A DNA stretch of 54,712 nucleotides from Eubacteriales bacterium (GTDB lineage Bacteria; Bacillota; Clostridia; Lachnospirales; Lachnospiraceae), in contig JAUNFZ010000012.1 in assembly GCA_030524785.1 (NCBI GenBank), positions 1 through 54,712 of the forward strand, in the 5' to 3' direction. Below the pieces are notes generated by a model. The model worked only from the letters and a program-made list of their open reading frames with translations. It was not told the DNA's origin and searched no databases. A program made the position numbers and the translations under genes. How positions within the stretch are numbered: position 1 is the first letter of the stretch; each line of letters starts with the position of its first letter. Positions 17,747 to 25,977 of the stretch are shown piece by piece.

Positions 17747-20707
17747 TCAGCCTGCTGCCTGCATCAGACATTCAATAACAGCTTTCCTTACGGCTTCGCT
17801 GGTCAGCGTCGCCCCGGACACTCCATCCACATCCACGCTCTGAGTTTCCAGAATCGCCTTCGCCATTTCCGGCGCTGCTTTCTGTCCCAGATCCAGTGTT
17901 TCCGTCCTGCAGTCCGTAACCGATACATCCTCAAAGTTTCCGTCCTCACCAATTGTCACGGAAACCTTCACATCACCGGCAAAGCCCTTTGCCGCAGCTT
18001 CATAGGTACCGGCCGCATACGCGCTTTCAGCGGCCGCCTCATTTTCCTGTGCGGTTTCGTTTTCCGCAGCTTCATTTTCTGCAGTTTTATCTTCTGCAGT
18101 TTCGGCTTCCGGCGCTTCATTTTCTGCGGTTTCGTTTTCTGTCGTTTCATCTTCCGGCGCTGCGCCGTCTTCCTCAGCCTTATCGTCCGAGGAAGCTGCA
18201 GCCGTTACATTTGCAGCTTTCGCTGCATTTTCACCGGCAATTTTTCCAAAGGTCATAATGTCCGGATAAGCATTTCCGCCCAGGCGGTTATTGCCATGGA
18301 TTGCGCCTGTAACTTCGCCTGCGGCATACAGGCCCGGAATCGGATTTCCATCTGCATCCAGTACCTGAGTTTCAGTGTTTATCTGTACGCCGCCCATCGT
18401 GTGATGCACTGTAGGCGTTCTGAGGCTTGCGTAGAAGGGTGCAGTCTCAATTACAGAATCGGGGCTGGTGGCTTTTCCAAATTCATCCTTGCCCTCCAGC
18501 ATACCTTTGTTGTACTTTTCCACCGTCGCTGTAAGCACTTCGGGATCCACGTCAATCTTTTCTGCCAGTTCCTCCAGCGTATCCGCGACTACGCTGTGGC
18601 CGTCTGCAATCAGGGATTCAATCTGCTCTTTGCGGCTTTCATCTCCCTCAATCTCGCTGGAATCCACAATCAGCCACATCTGATCATCCGTCTGCTCCAG
18701 CTCGGCCATAGACATTTCATAGCGGGTTCCGTCCTCTTTTACAAACCGTTCCCCTTCTTTATTTACAAACATATATTCCGTCGCGCTCAGCCAGTTACCC
18801 ACAAACATCGCCACACAGCCGCAGTCATCAATCGGATCGCCAAGAGGATGCACCTGAATCTGATCCAGGTCTACCGTTGTTCCGCCGGCTTCCTCCGCCA
18901 GTTTGATTCCGTCGCCCATACTGCTCTTTGCGCAGCTTGTCATTGTGGTTGTAATCGTTCCGCCGCTGTACTCGTACACAAGCTCCGAATTTGCGGCAAA
19001 CCCGCCTGTGCTCAGCACAACTGACGGCGCATTTACCGTAATTTTGGAACCGTCGCTACATTCCGCAATTGCTCCGGCCGCCGCTCCGTTTTCGTCTATA
19101 ATCAGCTTTGTCACTTTGGCGTCTGTAATGATCTGCGCACCGTTTTTCTCTGCGTACTCCCGCAGACGGTCAATATAAATCTTGCCGCCGCCATCGCCTT
19201 CTTTGCCGGTTGCAGCCACCAGGTCAACCTGATGTCCCCTTGCCCATTTGCCTCCGATAGCCATGAAAATATAATCGTCCTTAAAGGGAACGCCAATCGT
19301 ATTTTCCAGCCAGTCCAAAGTATCTACCGCTCCCTCTGCAAAGGTGCGGATGAGAGGAATATTTCCAATGCAGCCGCCTCCCTCGTAGGTCTGCAGCGCA
19401 TGCCAGTTCGCACTGTCAAACAGCGTTGTATCGCCCGATTCCAGGTAAGCTTCATAATCCGCCTTTGTATCCGCAATCAGATCCGCAAGATCCTGATTAT
19501 CCCCGGGATCCTGTGCAAGAGCCGCTTCTACCTCTGCCTTGTTGTCCTCCGTCATCGTCAGCAGTTTCTGGCGTTCGGGATCCGCCACGTTATATGTGCC
19601 CTCACCCAGCGTCGTATTGCCGCCGATAAAGCTCATTTTTTCCAGGACAACCACGTTTGCTCCCTGTTCGCTGGCGCTCGCTGCCGCAGCCATGCCTGCG
19701 CCGCCGGCTCCGACAATTACCACATCCGCGTCGATCTCCTGATCCTCTGCGGGCTCCTTCGCCGTATCCGCCTCTTTTCCTTTCAGCGAAGCCGCATCGA
19801 TTCCTGCAGCTTTCAAAGCGTCCGTCACGGCTTCTTTCAGGCCCTCGCTTGTCAGCGTCGCGCCGCTGACGGTGTCCACATCCACCGTCTGGCGTTCTAT
19901 CATCTGGGGAATCATTCCATCAAAAGCCAGATTTCCAATGCCGTCCGTCTCTGAATGTTCTGTTACTTCCACGTTCTCAATCCCTGTATCGGAAAGAGTC
20001 ACCTTAACCTTGATTTCTCCGTTTCTTCCGGCTCCTGTTCCCTCAAACTCGCCTGCCGTAAACACTGCCTCGCCGCCGGATGCCTCTGCCGCCTCCGAAG
20101 CTTCTTCTTCCGAAACTGCTTCCTCGGATGCAGCGGCTGTTTCTTCATCTGAAGTTTCCTTTTCTTCTGCCGCCGCGTTCGTCTCAGATTCTTCCGCCGC
20201 TGTGTCTGCCGTATCTGCCGCCGCGTCTGTCTCCGGTTCCTCTGCCGCGTTCGTCTCAGACTCTGCTTTTTCTTCCCCGGCTTCTTCTGCCTTGAACGCT
20301 GACACATCGAATCCGGCCTCCACAATGGCCGCCTCCACCGCGCTCTTTACGGCATCGCTTGTCATGGTTGCGCCGGATACGCCGTCCACATCCAGACTCT
20401 GCTGTTCTGCAATCGCCGCCGCCACTTCAGGCGCCGCCGCCTGGCCAATCTCAGGCGTCTCTGCACTGCAGTCAACAATTGTTACGCTCTCTATGGACGT
20501 GCCGTCCTCATTAAGTGCCGTAGCCACAACAACGTCTCCTCCAAAGCCCTGAGCGCTCGTCTCAACCGCCGCCTGACTGCCGCCGGCTGCGCTGTCTGAC
20601 GCTTTCTGAAGAAACATATTATAAATACCGTCTGAGCCAAGAATCAGCGCCAAAGTCAGCACCACCATAGCTACAAGGGATATTAAACCTTTCTTCCTGC
20701 TATTCAT
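17747..20707 (-). CDS. Membrane-anchored flavoprotein reductase with three FMN-binding domains
   Basis: 986 residues. Domain order: signal-anchor helix (7-24), FMN-binding domain 1 (about 50-135, SGAT 111-114), an Ala/Glu-rich linker (140-215), FMN-binding domain 2 (about 220-305, SGAT 281-284), a FAD-binding fumarate/urocanate-reductase-type domain (about 325-830, GAGGAG at 333-338), a second acidic linker, and FMN-binding domain 3 (about 895-983, SGAT 964-967). Residues matching the fumarate-reductase active site appear as H620 (QVHP), R662 (near ERFVKEDGTR), H769 (VHHTMGG) and R808 (HGNNRLGG), so catalysis is plausible. The electron acceptor cannot be named from sequence. A GAAGGAG site precedes the ATG. 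It sits between the Rnf genes and apbE. Confidence 0.88.
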   Translation of the reverse strand: MNSRKKGLISLVAMVVLTLALILGSDGIYNMFLQKASDSAAGGSQAAVETSAQGFGGDVVVATALNEDGTSIESVTIVDCSAETPEIGQAAAPEVAAAIAEQQSLDVDGVSGATMTSDAVKSAVEAAIVEAGFDVSAFKAEEAGEEKAESETNAAEEPETDAAADTADTAAEESETNAAAEEKETSDEETAAASEEAVSEEEASEAAEASGGEAVFTAGEFEGTGAGRNGEIKVKVTLSDTGIENVEVTEHSETDGIGNLAFDGMIPQMIERQTVDVDTVSGATLTSEGLKEAVTDALKAAGIDAASLKGKEADTAKEPAEDQEIDADVVIVGAGGAGMAAAASASEQGANVVVLEKMSFIGGNTTLGEGTYNVADPERQKLLTMTEDNKAEVEAALAQDPGDNQDLADLIADTKADYEAYLESGDTTLFDSANWHALQTYEGGGCIGNIPLIRTFAEGAVDTLDWLENTIGVPFKDDYIFMAIGGKWARGHQVDLVAATGKEGDGGGKIYIDRLREYAEKNGAQIITDAKVTKLIIDENGAAAGAIAECSDGSKITVNAPSVVLSTGGFAANSELVYEYSGGTITTTMTSCAKSSMGDGIKLAEEAGGTTVDLDQIQVHPLGDPIDDCGCVAMFVGNWLSATEYMFVNKEGERFVKEDGTRYEMSMAELEQTDDQMWLIVDSSEIEGDESRKEQIESLIADGHSVVADTLEELAEKIDVDPEVLTATVEKYNKGMLEGKDEFGKATSPDSVIETAPFYASLRTPTVHHTMGGVQINTETQVLDADGNPIPGLYAAGEVTGAIHGNNRLGGNAYPDIMTFGKIAGENAAKAANVTAAASSDDKAEEDGAAPEDETTENETAENEAPEAETAEDKTAENEAAENETAQENEAAAESAYAAGTYEAAAKGFAGDVKVSVTIGEDGNFEDVSVTDCRTETLDLGQKAAPEMAKAILETQSVDVDGVSGATLTSEAVRKAVIECLMQAAG

Positions 20708-20725
20708 TTTCTTCTCCTTCTTCTT

Positions 20726-20809
20726 TTATTTTTCGCTTTCCTCAATCATAGGACTTACCAGAATACTCAACTGATACAGTGCTGTCATGGAAAGCTGCCA
20801 TAATTTCAT
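20726..20809 (-). CDS. 27-residue micro-ORF between rnfB and the flavoprotein
   Basis: An ATG preceded by AGGAGAACAGC, whose GGAG overlaps the rnfB stop, opens a 27-residue frame beginning MKLWQLSMTALYQLSILV and ending PMIEESEK. The gap to rnfB is 9 bp and to the flavoprotein start 18 bp, so the frame fills the space between them. The product would be a short amphipathic or hydrophobic helix with an acidic tail. No known family recognised. It could be a small subunit, a leader peptide for coupling, or chance. Confidence 0.55.
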   Translation of the reverse strand: MKLWQLSMTALYQLSILVSPMIEESEK

Positions 20810-20818
20810 GCTGTTCTC

Positions 20819-21616
20819 CTACCTTTTGCGGATGATCTTGGCGGGACATTTTTCCGCACATTTGCCGCAGGCCTGACATTTTTCCTGATCAATCACCGCC
20901 ACATTTCCATTCATGGAAATTGCTCCGAACTCGCACTGCTTTACACAGGCCGTACATCCAATACATCCGGCGGAACAGGCTTCCCTTACTGCTTTGCCTT
21001 TATCCTGGGAATTACACTGCACCACATACTTTGCATCCGCCGGTATCAGCACAATCAGTCCGTTGGGGCAGGTGGCCGCACACTTACCGCAGCCCACACA
21101 TTTTTCCCTGTCTACCACGGCTACGCCGTTCACCACGTGGATCGCATCAAACTGGCACGCCGTCACGCAGGAACCAAAGCCTTTGCATCCCTTCACACAG
21201 TGTTTTGCGCCTCTGCCCGGCACTACTGCTGCCGCCCGGCAGTCCTTGATTCCAACATAATTGCACTTGTCAAGCGCTGTATCACAGTCTCCGGAGCAGC
21301 GGACAAACGCCACTTTTTTCACCGCGGCCTCTGCCTCCACGCCAAGAATCGCGCTGATTTTTGCTCCTACAGGAGCGCCTCCCACCGGGCAGGCGTTTGC
21401 AGGCGCTTCGCCCTTTGCAATTGCCGCCGCCAGGCCATCACAGCCCGGATATCCGCAGCCGCCGCAGTTATTTCCCGGCAGCTCTGCACGGATTGCAGCT
21501 TCTTTTTCGTCTGTTTCCACCTTAAATTTTTCCCCGGCTGTCACCAGAAGGAAGCCAACAACCGCACCTACCACGCCCACAATCAGGGCCGTCAACAGAA
21601 TTGCTGTTATACTCAT
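20819..21616 (-). CDS. rnfB: Rnf complex subunit B (ferredoxin-type)
   Basis: 265 residues. N-terminal membrane helix (LLTALIVGVVGAVVGFLLV), then a [4Fe-4S] domain with C51, C54, C59 and C76 (NNCGGCGYPGCDGLAAA), a Cys-rich middle (CSGDCDTALDKC, GIKDC), and C-terminal ferredoxin clusters (CVGCGKCAATCP, CIGCTACVKQC, CQACGKCAEKCP). It takes electrons from reduced ferredoxin in the Na+- or H+-pumping Rnf complex. Twelve bases separate it from rnfA. Confidence 0.96.
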   Translation of the reverse strand: MSITAILLTALIVGVVGAVVGFLLVTAGEKFKVETDEKEAAIRAELPGNNCGGCGYPGCDGLAAAIAKGEAPANACPVGGAPVGAKISAILGVEAEAAVKKVAFVRCSGDCDTALDKCNYVGIKDCRAAAVVPGRGAKHCVKGCKGFGSCVTACQFDAIHVVNGVAVVDREKCVGCGKCAATCPNGLIVLIPADAKYVVQCNSQDKGKAVREACSAGCIGCTACVKQCEFGAISMNGNVAVIDQEKCQACGKCAEKCPAKIIRKR

Positions 21617-21628
21617 GTTTCTTCCTCC

Positions 21629-22204
21629 TTATATCAACCCGGCAAACCCGTTGAAGGCAATGGCCATCAGCGCTGCCGTAAACAGCACAATCGGCATCCC
21701 CTTCAGCGGCCCGATAATATTGTTGTTTTCCATACGCTCACGGATACCTGCAAGAATCACGATGGAAATTGTAAATCCCACAGAAGTTCCGATACCGTTC
21801 ACTACACTGTGTACAAAATCATATTCTTTCTGTACATTTGTCAGCGCTACGCCCAGCACGGCACAGTTCGTTGTAATCAGCGGAAGATACACGCCCAGCG
21901 CCTGATACAGGGCAGGGCTTGATTTCTTCAAAAACATTTCCACAAACTGAACCAGTCCTGCAATTACCAGAATAAATACGATGGTCTGCAAAAACTGCAG
22001 GTCCAGCGGCGTCAGTACCAGATCGTAAATCAGGCTTGCCACTGCAGAGGCAATCGTGATAACGAAAATAACTGCCACGCCCATGCTGGCGGCGGTCTTT
22101 ACCTGCTTGGAAACACCAAGGAACGGGCACAGACCGTAGAACTGGCTGAGTACAACATTATTTACCAAAGCCGCACCGACTAATAATAATACCATTTCTG
22201 ACAT
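21629..22204 (-). CDS. rnfA: Rnf complex subunit A
   Basis: 191 residues, six membrane helices. NNVVLSQFYGLCPFLGVSK near the N-terminus and LITTNCAVLGVAL in the middle carry the two cysteines that ligate the intramembrane iron-sulfur centre with RnfE. Length and order match the family. Confidence 0.96.
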   Translation of the reverse strand: MSEMVLLLVGAALVNNVVLSQFYGLCPFLGVSKQVKTAASMGVAVIFVITIASAVASLIYDLVLTPLDLQFLQTIVFILVIAGLVQFVEMFLKKSSPALYQALGVYLPLITTNCAVLGVALTNVQKEYDFVHSVVNGIGTSVGFTISIVILAGIRERMENNNIIGPLKGMPIVLFTAALMAIAFNGFAGLI

Positions 22205-22216
22205 GTCTATCCCTCC

Positions 22217-22915
22217 CTATGCCTGTGTCTTCTGCTCGTCTTTGCGGTCAGAACATCCGGCCTTGCCGCAGGTACAGCAATCGCCCTCGCAGCCTTCCAC
22301 TTTCTTGTTGCCGTTGTTCTCGATCTTCAATCCGTTCAGCACCGCAATCAAAGCTCCGAGTACGATAAACGCGCCCGGCGCGGACACAAAGATTGCCACC
22401 GGCTGAAAGCCCGCCGGCATAATGTTCATACCAAAGAACGTGCCTGCCCCGATCAGCTCACGGAAAATACCGATCAGCGTCAGCGCAATCGTAAAGCCAA
22501 GTCCCATTCCAAGTCCGTCGCAGGCAGCCAAAAGCGGCGTCGCCTTGGAGGCATATGCCTCAGCGCGGCCCAGAATGATACAGTTTACCACGATCAGCGG
22601 TATGTACAGTCCCAGCGAGGAATAAAGCGCCGGAATGTACGCTTTGAGAAGCAGCTCCACCACGGTAACCAGTGAAGCGATTACCACGATATATCCCGGA
22701 ATCCTTACCTGATCGGGAATGATGTTCCGCATCAGCGAGATAATCAGATTCGACAGAATCAATACCGCCATGGTGGAAAGCCCCATTCCGATGCCATTGA
22801 TCGCAGAAGTCGTCACCGCCAGCGTCGGACACATGCCGAGCACCAGAATAAACGTCGGATTCTCTTTGATAATGCCGTTTAAAATTCTCTCTTTATATGC
22901 ATTGTTATTATTCAT
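22217..22915 (-). CDS. rnfE: Rnf complex subunit E with a Cys-rich tail
   Basis: 232 residues. Six membrane helices with the conserved NPTFILVLGMCPTLAVTTSA and LIVVNCIILGRAEA, the partner cysteines to RnfA. Odd point: the C-terminal tail after the last helix carries five cysteines in about 12 residues (EGCEGDCCTCGKAGCSD), which is more than a minimal RnfE needs and could bind metal. Spacing to neighbours is 12 bp on both sides. Confidence 0.95.
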   Translation of the reverse strand: MNNNNAYKERILNGIIKENPTFILVLGMCPTLAVTTSAINGIGMGLSTMAVLILSNLIISLMRNIIPDQVRIPGYIVVIASLVTVVELLLKAYIPALYSSLGLYIPLIVVNCIILGRAEAYASKATPLLAACDGLGMGLGFTIALTLIGIFRELIGAGTFFGMNIMPAGFQPVAIFVSAPGAFIVLGALIAVLNGLKIENNGNKKVEGCEGDCCTCGKAGCSDRKDEQKTQA

Positions 22916-22927
22916 CGCTCACACCCC

Positions 22928-24490
22928 CTACTCTGCTGCGCTGTTCACAAGATACAGCGCTGCATTGACGGCATTGGTAACTGCGGTGGAGGTAACGGTC
23001 GCTCCGCTCATCGCCTGAATCTGCGTATCGTCCTTCGCCGCATCCTTAGTCAGCTCAAATTCTTCCACGGCATCGCCGATATACTGGTCTTTGAATGTAT
23101 CCTCTGTCGCACGCATGCCAAGGCCGGCCGTCTCGCTGATCGCCAAAAATTCCATACCGGTAATGGCAAGCTCAGAATCAAAGCCGATGCTGAGGGTGAT
23201 ATCCCCGCCGAATCCTTCTTTGCTGGTAACATTTACCACATAGCCATTCTGAACTCCTTCGGCATCCAGAGCCGCGTAAGCGCTCTCATATACCACGTTT
23301 CCGAATTTTCCGTCGGCCACCGTGCCGTCCTCCGCTGTCAGAGATGCAATCGTCTCCTCCAGTTTTTCATCCGTATCAAAGCTCTCGGCGTCCGGACATA
23401 CCGCCGCATAGGCCTCCGCCTGAGCCGCCAGCTCTGCTTTCTCAATAGGACCCTTTGTCAGCTGATAAACTCCGCCAAGGGCAAGGCCTGCCGCCAGGGT
23501 AATCGTACACAGCTTCACCGCAGGCATATAGCTTTTTATAGAAACAGCTTTCTTTCCCTCCAGCGCTCCCGGCGCATAGCCAAAGGCCGTGGGCATCGTT
23601 ACCTTCTCGATCAGCGGAACAAGAAGGTTGCTTATGATGATTGCATAAGATACTCCCTCCGCCGATGAGCCGAACGTGCGCAGGATTCCCGTCAGGACGC
23701 CCAGCAGAATACCGTAGAGGATCTTGCCTTTTTTCGTAATCGGGCTTGTCACATAATCGGTGGCCATAAAGAACGCGCCCAGCATAATGCCGCCGCTGCA
23801 AAGCTGCGCCGCCACAAATGCAAGGTCGCCGCTCTGAGCGCCGAAGATCAGTTCAAACACTGCAAAGCTTGCCAGATACAGCACCGGAATTTCCCAGGTA
23901 ATAATCTTTTTCACCAGCATATAAATGCCGCCGATCAATACCGCAAGTTCGGAAACCTCCCCGATGGTGCCTCCCGTAAATCCAAGAAAAGCCGAGGACA
24001 GATTCACAGCCTGACCGCTGGCCAGCTGCGCCAGCGGCGTTGCTCCCGAAACGCCGTCCACAACATAATCACTCATAATCCCGGTGAATGAGATCAGCAA
24101 AAAGCAACGCGCACCCAGGGCCGGATTCATAAAGTTCTGGCCCAGACCGCCGAAAAACTGTTTTACAAATACAACAGCAAATATGCTTCCCAGGGCAGGA
24201 ATCCAAAGGGGCACGGTAGGCGGAAGATTCAGTCCCAGAAGAAGACCCGTAACCAGTGCGCTTCCGTCCGAAACCGTCACTTTCTGGTTGGTCAGCGTCT
24301 GAAACATATACTCCGACAGCAGTGCAAATCCAACGGATACCAGTAATACCAGCAGGGAATATATACCAAAACGATATACGCCGAAAGCCGTGGCAGGAAG
24401 CAGGGCCAAAGCAACATCATACATGATGCTTCTGCTGGAATCGGCGCCTCTGACATGAGGCGATGATGAAACATTTAAAAAGCCGTTCAC
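22928..24490 (-). CDS. Fused Rnf subunits D and G
   Basis: One 520-residue frame covers both subunits. Residues 1 to about 310 are RnfD: ten-helix membrane core, opening SSSPHVRGADSSRSIMYDV, with flavinylation motif SGAT at 148-151 (T151). Residues about 322-520 are RnfG: one membrane helix (CTITLAAGLALGGVYQL) and an extracytoplasmic FMN-binding domain with SGAT at 495-498 (T498). Separate rnfD and rnfG genes are the rule, with about 310 and 190 residues, and no separate rnfG is present here. The frame is continuous with no internal ribosome site evident, so it reads as a true fusion. Links RnfC/B electron flow to the membrane exterior. Confidence 0.92.
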   Translation of the reverse strand: MNGFLNVSSSPHVRGADSSRSIMYDVALALLPATAFGVYRFGIYSLLVLLVSVGFALLSEYMFQTLTNQKVTVSDGSALVTGLLLGLNLPPTVPLWIPALGSIFAVVFVKQFFGGLGQNFMNPALGARCFLLISFTGIMSDYVVDGVSGATPLAQLASGQAVNLSSAFLGFTGGTIGEVSELAVLIGGIYMLVKKIITWEIPVLYLASFAVFELIFGAQSGDLAFVAAQLCSGGIMLGAFFMATDYVTSPITKKGKILYGILLGVLTGILRTFGSSAEGVSYAIIISNLLVPLIEKVTMPTAFGYAPGALEGKKAVSIKSYMPAVKLCTITLAAGLALGGVYQLTKGPIEKAELAAQAEAYAAVCPDAESFDTDEKLEETIASLTAEDGTVADGKFGNVVYESAYAALDAEGVQNGYVVNVTSKEGFGGDITLSIGFDSELAITGMEFLAISETAGLGMRATEDTFKDQYIGDAVEEFELTKDAAKDDTQIQAMSGATVTSTAVTNAVNAALYLVNSAAE

Positions 24491-24501
24491 AATAATCCCT
24501 C

Positions 24502-25827
24502 CTATCCTTTCTTTCTTCTCTCAGCCATAACAGCCTGACGCATCTGGCGGAACGCCTGGGTCAGGGGCCGTCTTGCCGGACATGCAAAGGTACAGCTTCC
24601 GCACTCGCAGCACTCCATGCCATTTAACCGCACGAACTCCGCCGTATCATACTTCATCGCAGCGTCCATCATCTTCTGGGGTACAATGTTGGAGGGACAT
24701 ACCTGCACACAGCGGCCGCAGCGAATACATACGGTTTCCTCATACCGCTCCACATCATCCTGCATCATACAGGTCAGCGCTGAGGAGGTCTTTACAATCG
24801 GCACATCCAGCGAAGGAATCGACATTCCCATCATGGGGCCGCCGGCGATTACCTTTTTTACGCCTTCTTTCAGGCCGCCGGCCGCCTCCGCCAGCTCTGC
24901 AAAGCTTGTTCCGATTTTCACACTGAAATTGCCCGGCTGTGCAATGCCGTCGCCGGTCACTGTGACAATGCGCCTCATAAGAGGCGTGCTCTCGCAGACC
25001 GCCATGTGAATCGCAATCACCGTATCCACGTTGTCCACAATACATCCGGCGTCTGCCGGAAGCTTCGTGGAGTTGATCTTTCTGCCGGTCACTGCATAGA
25101 TCAGATTGCGCTCTGCGCCCTGGGGATATTTTGTTTTCAGGGGAACAACCTCAATTCTGCTCTCGTTCTTTACCAGTTCCTGCAGATTTTTAATGCCAAC
25201 CGGCTTGTTCGCCTCAACGGCGATCACACCCTTCGCATTATCAAAAAGCTGAAGCATCACCTTCAGTCCGCCCACAATATGCTCTGGATCCTCCAGCATT
25301 TCACGGTAATCGCTGGTGAGATACGGTTCGCACTCGGCGCCGTTTACAATCACATAGTCAATCGCATCAGGATCTTTCGGCATCAGCTTTACATGGGTCG
25401 GAAAACCTGCACCTCCAAGGCCCACGATACCCGCCTCCTTCACGGCATCCAAGATTTCCTGCTTTGTCAGCTTTGTGTAGTCCCGGTATTTTCCTATACC
25501 CTCTACCGGGGTATATTCACCGTCATTTTCAATCACAATCGCATCAATCTTGGCGCCGGACACCGTAAGACGCGGTTCGATGGCCTTCACCGTGCCTGAT
25601 ACCGAGCTGACGATATCGGCTGAAACGAATCCGCCCGCCTGGGCGATTTTCTGTCCCATCAGCACCCGGTCTTTCTTCTGAACCACCGGTTTCGCAGGCG
25701 CGCCGATATGCTGTGAAAGCGGAAATACCAGTTCACCCTTGGGCAGGTACGTCTGAATCGGTTTGTCTTTCGAAAAGCGCTTTCCGTCGTCAGGATGAAC
25801 GCCGCCCTTAAACGTTGCTAGTTTCAT
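24502..25827 (-). CDS. rnfC: Rnf complex subunit C (NADH-binding)
   Basis: 441 residues. NADH/FMN-binding Nqo1-like core (GLGGAGFPTHVKL; IDYVIVNGAECEPYLTSD), a SLBB region and two C-terminal [4Fe-4S] clusters (CIRCGRCVQVCPSN and CCECGSCTFACPARR). Exchanges electrons with NAD+. The start at 25827 (MKLATFKGGVHP) follows AAGGAGAAGGAG; the in-frame extension upstream lacks a family match. First gene of the Rnf transcript, behind its own promoter. Confidence 0.96.
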   Translation of the reverse strand: MKLATFKGGVHPDDGKRFSKDKPIQTYLPKGELVFPLSQHIGAPAKPVVQKKDRVLMGQKIAQAGGFVSADIVSSVSGTVKAIEPRLTVSGAKIDAIVIENDGEYTPVEGIGKYRDYTKLTKQEILDAVKEAGIVGLGGAGFPTHVKLMPKDPDAIDYVIVNGAECEPYLTSDYREMLEDPEHIVGGLKVMLQLFDNAKGVIAVEANKPVGIKNLQELVKNESRIEVVPLKTKYPQGAERNLIYAVTGRKINSTKLPADAGCIVDNVDTVIAIHMAVCESTPLMRRIVTVTGDGIAQPGNFSVKIGTSFAELAEAAGGLKEGVKKVIAGGPMMGMSIPSLDVPIVKTSSALTCMMQDDVERYEETVCIRCGRCVQVCPSNIVPQKMMDAAMKYDTAEFVRLNGMECCECGSCTFACPARRPLTQAFRQMRQAVMAERRKKG

Positions 25828-25876
25828 ACTCTCCTTCTCCTTCATAATAGAACTCAAAATATAACATTCTGTATTC

Positions 25877-25905
25877 ATATTAAACTTTCTGCATAAATTT
25901 TTCAA
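25877..25905 (-). promoter_or_regulatory. Promoter of the Rnf operon
   Basis: TTGAAA, 17-base spacer, TAATAT on the minus strand, about 50 bases before rnfC and downstream of the Gx-transporter terminator. Confidence 0.75.
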
Positions 25906-25928
25906 TATAAAAGTTACTTGTTCCTTAC

Positions 25929-25968
25929 AAAAAACACAAAAATCCCCCGGGCAAACAGAGGATTTTTT
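25929..25968 (-). terminator. Terminator after the Gx-transporter gene
   Basis: Stem AAAAATCC/GGATTTTT (minus-strand reading) with a GC-rich loop and a following T-rich stretch, ten bases past the stop codon. Confidence 0.75.
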
Positions 25969-25977
25969 GTTATTTTT

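Noticed and set aside
17953-20552. Several plus-strand and alternate-frame ORFs opposite the flavoprotein gene
   Set aside because: Low-complexity Ser/Pro/Leu-rich or Arg/Lys-rich readings of the GCC/GAA-rich linkers on the other strand or frames.
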